Assembly: GCA_963169045.1 (NCBI GenBank)
Contig: CAUJDF010000090.1
Location: forward strand, 1 to 64,000
From: Myxococcota bacterium
Lineage (GTDB): Bacteria > Myxococcota_A > Bradymonadia > UBA7976 > UBA1532
DNA length: 64,000 nt
Reading direction: 5' to 3'
Under the pieces are notes generated by a model that saw nothing but the letters and a program-made list of their open reading frames with translations, had not been told where the DNA came from and made no database searches. Below are positions 25,140-36,275 of the stretch, one piece after another (the stretch's first letter is position 1; the number at the start of each line of letters is the position of its first letter). Both the position numbers and the translations under genes were made by a program.

Positions 25140-26732
25140 CTACTTCCGGAACATCCGCAGCATGCGCTGCGTCACGAGGAATCCACCCGCCACGTTGATC
25201 GTGGCCAGCAGGACGGCGGCGATGCCGAGGATCGCCGCCGCCGACGTCCAGTCGCCGTGCGCGTGCAGCATGCCGCCGATGACGATGATGCCGCTGATCG
25301 CGTTGGTCACCGCCATCAGCGGCGTGTGGAGGGCCGGGGTGACGTTCCAGACGACCTGCCAGCCGACGAAGCAGGCGAGGACGAAGACGGTCAGGTGCTG
25401 GAGCAGCGACACCGTCGCGGGGCTCGGCTCACCCGTCAGCGTCAGCTTCGCGACGAGCCACCCGACGAGCAGGACCAGCGCGATCGCCTCGACGATCCAC
25501 GAGCGCTTCCTCGGCGCGGCCGCCGGCGCGGCCACCGCGGGCGCCGGCTCGACGGGCTTCTGCGGCGCCGGCTTCGGCGCGGCTTGGGTCGGGGCCGGAC
25601 CCGCCGGACCGGCGCTCGCGCGCGCCGGCGGCGGCCACATCAGCCGCCCCTCGTGCAGGACGAGGGCGCCGCGGATGACCTCGTCCTTGAGGTTCACGTT
25701 CCACTGCGCGCCCTTCAGCTCGTCGAGCAGGTTCACCACGTTGGTGGCGTAGAGCTGGCTGGCGACCGTCGGCAGGCGGCAGGTGAGGTCGGGATACCCG
25801 AGGATCTTCACGCCGCGGTGTTCGACGCGCTCCCCCTTGACCGTCAGCTCGCAGTTGCCGCCCTGCTCGGCGGCGAGGTCGACGACGACCGAGCCCGGCC
25901 GCATCGCCTCGACCATGTCCTTCGTCCAGAGGAGCGGCGCCTTCTTGCCGGGGATGAGCGCGGTGGTGACGACGATGTCGACCTCGCGCGCCTGCTGCAG
26001 GAAGAGCTTGTGCTCGGCGGCGATGAACTCGGGGCTCATCTCCTTGGCGTAGCCGCCACCGCCCTCGCCCGACTCGTGGAAGTCGAGCTCGAGGAACTCG
26101 GCGCCGAGGCTGCGCACCTGGTCCTTCACCGCGGGGCGCGTGTCGAACGCGCGCACGACCGCGCCGAGGCCCTTGGCGGCGGCGATGGCGGCGAGGCCGG
26201 CAACGCCGGCGCCGATGATGAGGACCTTGGCCGGCGGGACCTTGCCGGCGGCGGTGATCTGCCCGGTGAAGAAGCTGCCGAACTCGGCCGCCGCCTCGAC
26301 GATGGCGCGGTACCCGGCGATGTTGGCCATCGACGAGAGCGCGTCCATCTTCTGCGCGCGGGTGATGCGCGGAACCGCGTCCATGGCGAGCACGGTGGCG
26401 CGGCGCGCGGCGAGCCGCTCGACGAGGGCGTTGTTCTGGGCGGGCCAGAGGAACGAGACGAGCGACGCGCCCTCGCGCAGCCCGTCGGCCTCGTGGTCGG
26501 CGGGGGGGCGCACCTTCAGGACGAGGTCGCACTCGCCCCACACGGCGGCCGGCCCCTCGGCGACCTCGGCGCCCGCCTCGCGGTAGGCGTCGTCGGGGAA
26601 GCTCGCGGCCTGGCCGGCGCCGGCCTGGACGCGGACGGTGAAGCCCTGCGCGGTGAGACGTCTCACCGAGTCGGGCGTGGCCGCCACGCGCCGTTCACCG
26701 GGATGGATCTCGGTGGGGATGCCGACTCTCAC
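25140..26732 (-). CDS. pntA: NAD(P) transhydrogenase subunit alpha
   Basis: A 530-residue alpha subunit: the NAD(H)-binding part (about 1-380, with [20 protein letters not shown]), a Pro/Ala linker and three or four C-terminal membrane helices (about 412-525). It is the single-chain form, in contrast to the split alpha1/alpha2 of some bacteria. The start is the GTG at 26730-26732, set by a perfect AGGAGG nine nt upstream; the N-terminus [19 protein letters not shown] is typical. Partner of pntB; together they set the NADPH supply. Confidence 0.96.
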   Translation of the reverse strand: MRVGIPTEIHPGERRVAATPDSVRRLTAQGFTVRVQAGAGQAASFPDDAYREAGAEVAEGPAAVWGECDLVLKVRPPADHEADGLREGASLVSFLWPAQNNALVERLAARRATVLAMDAVPRITRAQKMDALSSMANIAGYRAIVEAAAEFGSFFTGQITAAGKVPPAKVLIIGAGVAGLAAIAAAKGLGAVVRAFDTRPAVKDQVRSLGAEFLELDFHESGEGGGGYAKEMSPEFIAAEHKLFLQQAREVDIVVTTALIPGKKAPLLWTKDMVEAMRPGSVVVDLAAEQGGNCELTVKGERVEHRGVKILGYPDLTCRLPTVASQLYATNVVNLLDELKGAQWNVNLKDEVIRGALVLHEGRLMWPPPARASAGPAGPAPTQAAPKPAPQKPVEPAPAVAAPAAAPRKRSWIVEAIALVLLVGWLVAKLTLTGEPSPATVSLLQHLTVFVLACFVGWQVVWNVTPALHTPLMAVTNAISGIIVIGGMLHAHGDWTSAAAILGIAAVLLATINVAGGFLVTQRMLRMFRK

Positions 26733-26781
26733 CGTCGGAGACCTCCTGCGCGGCGGGGGAGGGCCGCTGATTACCACAGGT

Positions 26782-26793
26782 CCGTTTGAACGG
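26782..26793. promoter_or_regulatory. short dyad in the pntA/GNAT divergent region
   Basis: CCGTT-TG-AACGG is a perfect 5-bp inverted repeat with a 2-nt centre, 50 nt upstream of pntA. An A-rich run (CCAAAAATGAG) follows. It could be an operator for pntAB or the divergent gene. The site is short, so chance is possible. Confidence 0.3.
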
Positions 26794-26905
26794 CGCCAAA
26801 AATGAGTCCCCGCGCGTTCTGGCGCGTCGGTCTGATGACGGACACCGCGCTGCTTGTCGCGGGACCGTCTCCCACGCGAACATCGGCGCGACACGCGAGG
26901 TACGG

Positions 26906-27922
26906 GTGAGCGGCGGCGAAGAGGTACGGCGGATCGACTTCGAGGAGCTCGCGGCGCGCGCCGACGAGTTCGATCGCCTCGTGGGCGCCTCCCCCGAGAT
27001 CGACACCTTCTGCTCGTCGAGCGCCTGGGTGCTGCCGGCGCACGCGGCGTTCGCGCCCACCGCCGATCCGTTCGTGCTGCGCGCGCCCGAAGGCTACGTC
27101 GCGCTGATGTCCGTCGACATCGTCGCCGGGGGGCGCGCGCTCGTGCCGCTCGAGGCGGGGTGGGGCCTGGCGTGTCCGTTCGTCGGTCCCGAGCCGCGCC
27201 CGCTGCTCGAGCACCTCGCGACGGCGGTGCTGCTCGACCGCGCCTGGGACGCGATGTTGCTCTCGGGCGTGCCGGTGCAAAGTCGCCTCCTGACCCTCGT
27301 GCGCCAGGTGCTCGGGCGCCGGTTCGTGCTCGGCCTCGGGCCGCGGGCCGGTCGCTGCATCGCCAGCCTCGAGGGCGGCCTCGACGGCTTCCTCGAGCGG
27401 CGCTCCGTCCGCTTCCGCGCCGACCTTCGCCGGACGGACCGCGCCGCGGCGCGCAGCGGCTTCGACTACGAGTGGGTCGACGGGCTGTCCGACGCGTTCG
27501 CCGTCGACGCTTTCCTCGACCGCATCGTCTCCGTGGAGCGCCGCAGCTGGAAGGGCCGCACCGGGCAGGGCATCGACCGCCCGCCGTCGCTGACGTTCTA
27601 CGAGCTGATGGTCCGGCGCATGGCCCAGCGCGGCGTCCTGCGCGCCGTCTTCGTGCGCGCCGGCGACGAAGACGTGGCCTTCGTGTTCGGCGGCGTGATG
27701 GGGCGCCGCTACCGCGGCCTGCAGGTCAGCTTCGACGACGCGTGGCGCGAGGCCGGCGCGGGCAAGCTCGCCCACCTCGAGATCATCCGCCGCCTCGCCG
27801 CCGAGGGCGTCGACGTGTACGACATGGGCCAGGACATGCCCTATAAGCGCCGCTGGGCCGAGACGGTCGCCGAGTCGGTCACGATCGTCGCGCTCCGCGG
27901 CGACCGCAGCCGGCGGTCCTGA
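26906..27922 (+). CDS. GNAT/FemAB-like acyl- or aminoacyltransferase
   Basis: A 338-residue protein of the BioF2/Acetyltransf_6 (FemAB-like) type, with a long N-terminal half and a C-terminal GNAT core ([53 protein letters not shown] in shorter segments; [18 protein letters not shown]). Such enzymes transfer acyl or aminoacyl groups, often in exopolysaccharide or envelope assembly. The GTG at 26906 is chosen from a nearby GCGAGG; the frame is open further upstream, so the start is uncertain. It is followed after 5 nt by the cardiolipin synthase gene, which suggests an envelope role. Confidence 0.78.
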   Translation: MSGGEEVRRIDFEELAARADEFDRLVGASPEIDTFCSSSAWVLPAHAAFAPTADPFVLRAPEGYVALMSVDIVAGGRALVPLEAGWGLACPFVGPEPRPLLEHLATAVLLDRAWDAMLLSGVPVQSRLLTLVRQVLGRRFVLGLGPRAGRCIASLEGGLDGFLERRSVRFRADLRRTDRAAARSGFDYEWVDGLSDAFAVDAFLDRIVSVERRSWKGRTGQGIDRPPSLTFYELMVRRMAQRGVLRAVFVRAGDEDVAFVFGGVMGRRYRGLQVSFDDAWREAGAGKLAHLEIIRRLAAEGVDVYDMGQDMPYKRRWAETVAESVTIVALRGDRSRRS

Positions 27923-27927
27923 GGTCC

Positions 27928-29463
27928 ATGGAAGGCGGCCTGGTGCAGTACGTCGGCGGGTGGCTCTCGCTGTCGTGGGACGTCGTCTACTGGACGTCCA
28001 CGGCGCTGGCCGTCCTCAGCATCCCCTCCGTGCTGCTGCAGCGGCGCGGCCGCCCCACGTCGTCGCTGGCGTGGCTGCTCGTCCTGCTGGCCTACGCGCC
28101 GGTCGGCCTCGTGGCGTGGTGGGGCTTCGGCCGCTACCACATGGAGCGCAAGCGGCGGCGGCACCGCCGGGCCCGGGCGCGCATCGCCGGCCGCTTGCAG
28201 GCGCTCCACGCCTCGATGCCCGACGACGCCGCGCGCTTCGTGCCGCAGGCCGACGGCGGTCCGCTGGTCCACGCGCGCCGCCTCATGCTCGACCAGGAGG
28301 TGGGCGTCTTCCCGACGCGCCACGGCAATCGCGTGCAGGTGCTCTGGGAGGGCGAGCGGTTCTATGCGTCTCTCGAGGAGGCCATTCGCGGCGCGAAGCA
28401 CCACGTCCACTTCCAGTTCTACATCTGGCAGGCCGACGGGACGGGCCAGCGCTTCCGCGACCTGCTGGCCGACAAGGCGCGCGAGGGCGTCCGCGTGCGG
28501 GCGCTCTACGACGCCGTCGGCGGCAAGCCCGTCGACCGCGGCTTCATGCGCCGGCTGCGCCAGGCGGGCGGCAAGGCGGCGGCCTTCCTGCCGCTGCGCT
28601 TCCTGACGCGCAAGGTGACGGTCAACTTCCGCAACCACCGCAAGATCGTGGTGATCGACGGCCGCATCGGCTTCATCGGCGGGCTCAACATCGGCGACGA
28701 GTACACGCGCGACTGGCACGACGTCGCGCTGCGCCTCGAGGGCCCCGTCGTCGACCAGCTGCAGGAGGTCTTCGCCGAGGACTGGTACTTCGCCGCCGGC
28801 GAGGACCTGGCCGATCCCGCTTACTTCGGCCGCCGCGCCCATGGCGCGCCGTCCGGGAGGCGCGAGAGCTCGGCCGTCGGACCGCTGCCCGCGGGCGGGC
28901 GGGCCGTCCACCACTCGGCGGTGTGCCGCGTGATCGCCAGCGGCCCCGACATGAAGACGAACGCCACCCACCAGGCGTGCTTCATGTCGATCACGAGCGC
29001 GACGGAGCGCATCTACATCGTCACGCCGTACTTCGTGCCGGACCAGGCGATCATGATGGCGCTGCGGGCGGCGGCCTACCGCGGCGTCGACGTGCGCCTC
29101 CTGCTGCCGAGCCGCAGCGATCTGCCCTTCGTGCAGTGGGCGGGGCGCTCCTACTACGACCCGCTGCTCGAGGCCGGCGTGCGCATCTTCGAGTACACCG
29201 GCGCGGTGCTGCACGCGAAGATGATGCTCTTCGACCGCGACTGGGCGGCCATCGGCAGCGCGAACATGGACATCCGCAGCTTCCGTCTGAACTTCGAGGC
29301 CGGCTGCTTCATCTACAGCGAGTCGGTGAACGCGGAGCTGACGTCGGCGTTCGAGCACGACGTGGCGCGCAGCGTCGAGATCACGCTGGAACAGCGCCGC
29401 GCGAGCTCCAAGTTGAACCAGCTCGCCGAGGCGGCGGCGCACCTGTTCAGCCCGCTGCTGTGA
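27928..29463 (+). CDS. cls: cardiolipin synthase
   Basis: A 511-residue membrane enzyme of the phospholipase-D superfamily that condenses two phosphatidylglycerols to cardiolipin. Two N-terminal membrane helices (about 14-35 and 46-66) precede two HKD motifs: His237-Lys239-Asp244 (NHRKIVVID) and His429-Lys431-Asp436 (LHAKMMLFD). Length is normal. The next gene, ftsH, begins 12 nt later, so envelope lipid synthesis and membrane proteolysis may be co-expressed. Confidence 0.95.
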   Translation: MEGGLVQYVGGWLSLSWDVVYWTSTALAVLSIPSVLLQRRGRPTSSLAWLLVLLAYAPVGLVAWWGFGRYHMERKRRRHRRARARIAGRLQALHASMPDDAARFVPQADGGPLVHARRLMLDQEVGVFPTRHGNRVQVLWEGERFYASLEEAIRGAKHHVHFQFYIWQADGTGQRFRDLLADKAREGVRVRALYDAVGGKPVDRGFMRRLRQAGGKAAAFLPLRFLTRKVTVNFRNHRKIVVIDGRIGFIGGLNIGDEYTRDWHDVALRLEGPVVDQLQEVFAEDWYFAAGEDLADPAYFGRRAHGAPSGRRESSAVGPLPAGGRAVHHSAVCRVIASGPDMKTNATHQACFMSITSATERIYIVTPYFVPDQAIMMALRAAAYRGVDVRLLLPSRSDLPFVQWAGRSYYDPLLEAGVRIFEYTGAVLHAKMMLFDRDWAAIGSANMDIRSFRLNFEAGCFIYSESVNAELTSAFEHDVARSVEITLEQRRASSKLNQLAEAAAHLFSPLL

Positions 29464-29475
29464 GAAGGACGCGCC

Positions 29476-31352
<1,877 letters not shown>

Positions 31353-31374
<22 letters not shown>

Positions 31375-32543
31375 AGGTCGAAGCGCAGGAGGCGGCACTC
31401 GATCGGCCCGTTCCACAACGGGATCTTGCGGTCGGCGTGCAGGCCGATCGCCTTGACCAGCTCGGGCGCGCCCACCAGCACCCACGCGACGTGGTCGGAA
31501 AAGCGGCGCTTCAGCGTGTCGCCGAGCTCGCGATACAGGTCGACCAGCTGCTCCACCTCGCCGAGGCGCTCGCCGTACGGCGGGTTGGTGATCACGACGC
31601 CGCGGGCGCCCGGTGGCGTCGCCTCGGCGATCGGGCGGCGGTCCAGGCGGACGTCGGTCGTCACGCCGGCCCGTTCGGCGTTGCGGCGCGCGAGCTCGAG
31701 GACGTCGGCGTCGAGATCGGAGCCGGCGATCGGCACGTCGACCGTGGGGCGGACCGCGGCGCGGACGATGTGGACCTGGCGCCGGAACGCCTCGCGGTCG
31801 TGGCCGCGCCAGCGCTGGAAGGCGAAGCCCTCGCCGCCGGGCAGCACGCGGAAGAGGCCGGGCGCGAAGCGGCGCGCCTTGAGCGCCGCCTCCACGACGA
31901 TCGTGCCCGAGCCGCAGAACGGGTCGACGAGCGGCAGGTCGCCCTCCCAGCCGGCGATCGCGAGCATGCCGGCGGCCAGCGTCTCGCGGAGCGGCGCCGC
32001 CCCGCCCTCGATGCGGTAGCCGCGGCGGTGCAGGCGCGCGCCGGAGGTGTCGAGCGAGACGCGGCAGTGGTCCTCGGCGAGGTGGACGTTGACCGGCACG
32101 TCGGGCGTGCGCCGCTCGACGTTCGGGCGGCGGCCGGTGGCCTCGCGCATGCGGTCGACGATGGCGTCCTTCACCACCTGCGCGATGAAGCCGGTGTGCT
32201 CGATCTGGCTGAGGAAGCTGCGCGCGTCGACGGCGATCGTCTCTCGCGGCGTCATCACCGCGCCCCAGTCGATGCGACGCACGCCCCGGTAGAGCGCGTC
32301 GCGGTCTCGCGCGGGGAACTCCGCGATCGGCAGGAGAACTCGGCTCGCGATGCGCGACTGCAGGTTCACGCGCCACAGCAGGTTGCGGTCGCCGCGGAAG
32401 GCGACGCCGCGGCTGCCGGGCTGGACGTCGGCTGCGCCGAGCGCCTCGAGCTCGGCCGCCAGCAGCGCCTCGAGCCCGGTGTCGCACGTGGCGTGCAACG
32501 GCCGCCACGTCGCCCGGTTGTTCGAGGCCTTGAGGATCATCAT
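31353..32543 (-). CDS. RlmL-type rRNA guanine-N2 methyltransferase (THUMP-UPF0020)
   Basis: A 396-residue protein: N-terminal ferredoxin-like/THUMP part (about 1-160, LHATCDTGLEALLAAELEAL), then a Rossmann methyltransferase with VDPFCGSGTIVVEAAL (206-221) and the N2-methylation motif NPPYGERLG (320-328). This matches the RlmL (YcbY N-terminal half) group that makes m2G2445 in 23S rRNA; the RlmK half is absent. The ATG overlaps the thioredoxin stop (ATGA). The final 22 nt overlap ftsH on the other strand. Confidence 0.88.
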
Positions 32544-32932
32544 CGGTGCCGCCTCCGGCGCACGAGGCGGGCGAGCAGGCCGCGGCCCTCGGCCATGTCG
32601 CGCAACCACTGAATTCGATTCTCGATCTGCGACTCGGTGCGCAGGCCGATCAGCACATCGCGCACGCGGCCGCGCCACACGAGCGCGATCGTCGGCAGGC
32701 TGCGGACGTGCATCGCCGCCGCCACCTCCTGCACGCGCTCGGTGTCGACCCGCACGAAGCGCACCGCGTCGCCGTGGCGCTCGGCGAGCCGCTCGAACAC
32801 CGGCTCGATGGCGGCGCACGGCCCGCACCAGTCGGCGTAGAAGTCGACGACGACCGGCACGTCCGCCGCCATGACCGCCGCCTCGAACTCGGCGACGCCT
32901 GCGACCTCGACGATGCTGGTGGGCCCGTTCAT
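32540..32932 (-). CDS. thioredoxin
   Basis: A 130-residue thioredoxin fold with the active site WCGPC (Cys36, Cys39) and cis-proline SLPT (about 84-87). The motif is that of a general disulfide reductase. A basic C-terminal tail (ARLVRRRRHR) extends beyond the normal end and may bind RNA or a partner. Both ends overlap neighbours by 4 nt, with the HEAVH protein upstream and the rRNA methyltransferase downstream. No signal peptide, so cytoplasmic. Confidence 0.92.
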   Translation of the reverse strand: MNGPTSIVEVAGVAEFEAAVMAADVPVVVDFYADWCGPCAAIEPVFERLAERHGDAVRFVRVDTERVQEVAAAMHVRSLPTIALVWRGRVRDVLIGLRTESQIENRIQWLRDMAEGRGLLARLVRRRRHR

Positions 32933-33468
32933 GGCGCGGGAGGATGGTCGCGACCGTCCGCGCCGTCAACCGCGACGAGCCGCGCCCGCTCGCGCTCGAG
33001 CGTGCGCCGCACGAAGCGGGGGAACGGGCACATGTAGCCGTAGTCCCGGCCCGTGAACCGCGCCTGCACGAAGTCGAGCAGCGCGTCGGGGATCTCGCCG
33101 GTCAGCTCCAGCTCCACGCGCAGCGTCTCCCGATAGCCTCGCCACTCCCACCACGCCCGCGCGGTGAACACCGTGGGCAGGCACAGCAGGTAGCTCAACT
33201 GGAAGACCAGCGGCCAGCGTCGCGCGTCGCGCAGGTGGACCGCCTCGTGGCGCAAGATGCCGTAGACGTGCCGCGGCCCGAGGCGGGCCCGCCAGGCGCG
33301 GCTCGGGAAATACACCTTCCCGAACATCACCGTCGTGTAGTGGGTGCAGTAGGTCGGGCAGATCGGCCGGAGGAGCGCGCCGATCAGGCGCTGCAGGCGG
33401 GACTCGTCCTTGTAGCGGACGCCGAAGCCGGGCAGCGTCCGGGCCAGCTCGGCCTCGAACGCCGCCAC
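32929..33468 (-). CDS. HEAVH-motif protein, possible metallopeptidase
   Basis: A 179-residue protein of unknown family. It contains ILRHEAVHLRDARRW with a zinc-type HExxH (His74, Glu75, His78), followed by a hydrophobic stretch (LSYLLCLPTVFTARAWW, about 91-107). Three Cys lie in PICPTYCTHY and MCPFP. The layout recalls small membrane-associated HExxH proteins, but activity is not established. The start used is GTG 33466-33468; a CTG at 33496-33498 overlapping the lipoprotein stop (CTGA) is an alternative. The 3' end overlaps the thioredoxin start by 4 nt. Confidence 0.68.
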   Translation of the reverse strand: MAAFEAELARTLPGFGVRYKDESRLQRLIGALLRPICPTYCTHYTTVMFGKVYFPSRAWRARLGPRHVYGILRHEAVHLRDARRWPLVFQLSYLLCLPTVFTARAWWEWRGYRETLRVELELTGEIPDALLDFVQARFTGRDYGYMCPFPRFVRRTLERERARLVAVDGADGRDHPPAP

Positions 33469-33494
33469 GTCGGCTTCGGTGGGGGGCGGGCGCC

Positions 33495-35267
33495 TCAGGG
33501 CAGCTTGATATTCTGCTTGAGGACGATGCCCTTGTCGTTGAGGTGCACCGCGTAGCTCGTCAGGCCGAGCATGCCGGCGACGGCGTTGCTCATCGCCTGG
33601 CTGGCCTTCATGTCGGCCTGCATCTCGGGCGGCAGCTGCGCCATCGACTTCGCCATCTGATCGTTGACCGACTTCATGATGCGGCCGACGTCGTAGCTGA
33701 AGGCGAACAGGGGCGGATCCTCGCCGGCCTTCGCCGTGAGGAGCGCGGGCAGCTCGCCCTGCATGCCGTCGCCGATGGCGACGCCGACGGTCTTGTCGTT
33801 CATCGCGGCGTGCGCCGAGGGCACCGGCACGAGGCCGGCGGGCAGCGCGACGGCGGCGCCGTCGGGCTTGAGGTCGAGCGCGGCGAGCGGGGGCACCATG
33901 CCCTTGAGCATCGTCACGAGCTCGGCGGGCTTGTCGGCGCTCAGCACGCCGTAGGCCTTGACCGAGCCGAGGGCCTGCGGGCCCATGCCGGCCGACAGGT
34001 CGGCGTCCTTCACGACGACGTACGCGCCCTTGAGGCCGGTGACGAAGGGCGGGATCGGCGCGCTCTCGAGCTGCGTCGACAGCTCGGTCGCCGAGCGGTT
34101 GAGGTCGCCGAGCAGCTCGCACTTGTAGGGGGCCGCAGCGATCGCCTTGGCCTTGCCCTTGACGAACTCGAGCGTCTTGGCGATGTCGAGGCCGGCGCCG
34201 AACGCCATGAGGGGCTTGCCCTCGGGGATGCCGATCAGGCCGGGCACCGGCGCGCGCAGGTCGCCGAGCTCCTTGGCGAGGGCACCGTCGAGCTCGACGA
34301 TGTACGACGCGGAGATCTCGTCGGCCGCGAACTTGTCGTAGCCGAAGACCATGCGCGGGGCCTTGGCGACCATGCCCTGGATCTCGCCTTTGCAGTCGGC
34401 GGAGAGCGGCGGCATGTTCGCCTGGACCGCCGCGAAGATCTCGGCGTTGAGGCCCGAGGACGCGCCCAGCAGCGTGTCGGCGAGGATCTTGGAGTCGACG
34501 ACGCCGACGCCGTAGGGCTGGAAGTTGTACTTCTTGAGGACGTCCTGCAGGGTGCCCGTGTCGGCGAGGCTCTTCTCCGGCTTCGTCTTGCCGAAGGCCA
34601 TCGACATGACCTTCTCGGCGGCGGCGTCGGGGGCGACCGTGGCCACGAGCTCGTTGCCGAGGATGGCGACCGCGGCGGTCATGCCGTCTTCCTGGATGCC
34701 CCAGTACTCGACGTCGCCCAGCTTCTTGGTGGGCGCCTTCTGGCCGCCCTTCTCCTCGACGCGGGCGACGAGCGCCTTGAGGGCGGCGCCGTCCTTCACC
34801 TGGAGGCGGAAGACCGGCATCACGCCGACGCCGTAGATGGCGAAGCGGACGTCGGTGCCGAGGCCGAGCTTCTCGAGGCCGGCGACGCTGAGGTTGCCCT
34901 TGAGCTCCTCGAGGACGGCCCGGACCATCTTGGCCTCGGGGTTGTCGCCCTGCGCGCCCTCGAGCTCCTTCGCGATGGCCTTCTCGGCCTCCGCGATCAT
35001 GGGCTCCATGGCCTTGAACATCTTGTCGAGGACGGGCTTGGGCACGGACTCGAAGTTGGCGAAGACGTACGGGGTGTCGGCGGGGATGAGGCCGAGGAAC
35101 TCGGGCGCCTTGACGGCGGCCTTCGCGTCCCCACCCTTGGCGGCCTGCTGCGCCTTGCCGTCGCCACCCTTCGCGGCGTCGCCGCCCTTCTGGTCGTCAC
35201 AGCCGGCCACGCCCAGCGAGAGCGAAAGCGCGCAGACGGCGGCATTCAAACGGTAACGAATCTTCAC
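33495..35267 (-). CDS. large lipoprotein of unknown function
   Basis: A 590-residue lipoprotein; the signal ends GVAGC, giving lipidated Cys23, followed by an Asp/Lys/Gly/Ala linker (GGDAAKGGDGKAQQAAKGG). The mature domain (about 55-590) alternates strands and helices, with Lys- and Glu-rich segments. Its general layout resembles large DUF3352-type periplasmic proteins, but that is a weak impression. The GTG start has a GGGAGAGAG purine run upstream. It heads the overlapping operon with the HEAVH protein, thioredoxin and the rRNA methyltransferase, and diverges from the TPR protein at 35412. Confidence 0.8.
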   Translation of the reverse strand: MKIRYRLNAAVCALSLSLGVAGCDDQKGGDAAKGGDGKAQQAAKGGDAKAAVKAPEFLGLIPADTPYVFANFESVPKPVLDKMFKAMEPMIAEAEKAIAKELEGAQGDNPEAKMVRAVLEELKGNLSVAGLEKLGLGTDVRFAIYGVGVMPVFRLQVKDGAALKALVARVEEKGGQKAPTKKLGDVEYWGIQEDGMTAAVAILGNELVATVAPDAAAEKVMSMAFGKTKPEKSLADTGTLQDVLKKYNFQPYGVGVVDSKILADTLLGASSGLNAEIFAAVQANMPPLSADCKGEIQGMVAKAPRMVFGYDKFAADEISASYIVELDGALAKELGDLRAPVPGLIGIPEGKPLMAFGAGLDIAKTLEFVKGKAKAIAAAPYKCELLGDLNRSATELSTQLESAPIPPFVTGLKGAYVVVKDADLSAGMGPQALGSVKAYGVLSADKPAELVTMLKGMVPPLAALDLKPDGAAVALPAGLVPVPSAHAAMNDKTVGVAIGDGMQGELPALLTAKAGEDPPLFAFSYDVGRIMKSVNDQMAKSMAQLPPEMQADMKASQAMSNAVAGMLGLTSYAVHLNDKGIVLKQNIKLP

Positions 35268-35411
35268 GATCTCTCTCCCTGGCCCCCATATGCGGCCGGC
35301 TCGAAATCGGCGCAGGCAGTAGCAGTCCGGCGGATGCCGCGCAACCAAAACCGACCGGAGGGTCGCATCGCAAGGGTGCGGACGCGCAGCGCCTCTGATA
35401 ACGTCCACGCC

Positions 35412-36242
35412 GTGCTGCGACTGCGAAATGCCTGTCTGATCGCGCTCCTGGCGGCGTCGAGCGCCCCGGCCCGCGCCCAGGACGCGGCGCCCGCCGAGGC
35501 GCCGTCGCCGCCGGCCGAACCGCCGCGCACCACCGCCGCCCAGGACGCCGCGCCCGCCGAGCCGCCGCCGCCGACCGCCGCCCAGGAGAAGGCGCGCGCC
35601 CACTACGACGACGGCGTCGCCGCCTTCCGCGCCGGCAACTTCGCCGCCGCGCGCGATCTCTTCGAGCGCGCCTACATGCTCGATCCGGCGCCGGTGCTGC
35701 TCTTCAACCTCGGCCGCGCCAACGCCGAGCTCGGCGACGCCGAGAAGGCGATCGAGTACTTCACGCTGTACCTCGACCGCGAGCCGCAGGCGACCGACCG
35801 CGACGAGGTCGAGCGCCTCATCCGCACCATGCGCGCCATCGCCGAGCGCCGCGAGCGCGAGGCGGAGCCCGCGCCCGTCCCCGCGTCGGCGCCGGCCTCC
35901 GAAGGCCGCGTGGTCGCGAACTTCGCGCCGCCCCCTTCGCTGCGCCCGTGGGCGTGGACGGCCTTCGGCGTCGGCGCCGCGGGCCTCGGCGCGGGCATCT
36001 GGTTCGGCCTCGCGGCGATCGACGCCGAGCAGGCGCACAACGCCTCGACCTCGCCGGCGCGCCTCGCGAGCACCAAGGAAGACGCCGAGCGCTCGGCGCT
36101 GCTTTCGAACGTCGGCTACGGCGTCGCGGCGGTCGGGGCGGCGGCAGGGCTGACGCTGTGGCTGCTCGAGCCCACGGGGACGGCGGCGGCGGTGGCGCCC
36201 GCGCCGGGCGGCGGCGTCGTCACGTGGGGCGGGCGCTTCTGA
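35412..36242 (+). CDS. TPR-containing periplasmic or outer-envelope protein
   Basis: A 276-residue protein with a signal sequence (LRLRNACLIALLAASSAPARAQ), a Pro/Ala/Glu-rich linker, two or three TPR-like helical pairs (about 58-145, HYDDGVAAFRAGNFAAARDLF), another Pro-rich stretch and two C-terminal hydrophobic segments (about 178-195 and 235-258). Such proteins accompany kinases or PEGA proteins in Myxococcota. The GTG at 35412 is nine nt after a GATAAC hexamer (35397-35402), suggesting a nearly leaderless mRNA. It diverges from the lipoprotein gene. Confidence 0.78.
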   Translation: MLRLRNACLIALLAASSAPARAQDAAPAEAPSPPAEPPRTTAAQDAAPAEPPPPTAAQEKARAHYDDGVAAFRAGNFAAARDLFERAYMLDPAPVLLFNLGRANAELGDAEKAIEYFTLYLDREPQATDRDEVERLIRTMRAIAERREREAEPAPVPASAPASEGRVVANFAPPPSLRPWAWTAFGVGAAGLGAGIWFGLAAIDAEQAHNASTSPARLASTKEDAERSALLSNVGYGVAAVGAAAGLTLWLLEPTGTAAAVAPAPGGGVVTWGGRF

Positions 36243-36275
36243 CGGACGGGCGACCGGCGGGAGGCGCTCCGCGGC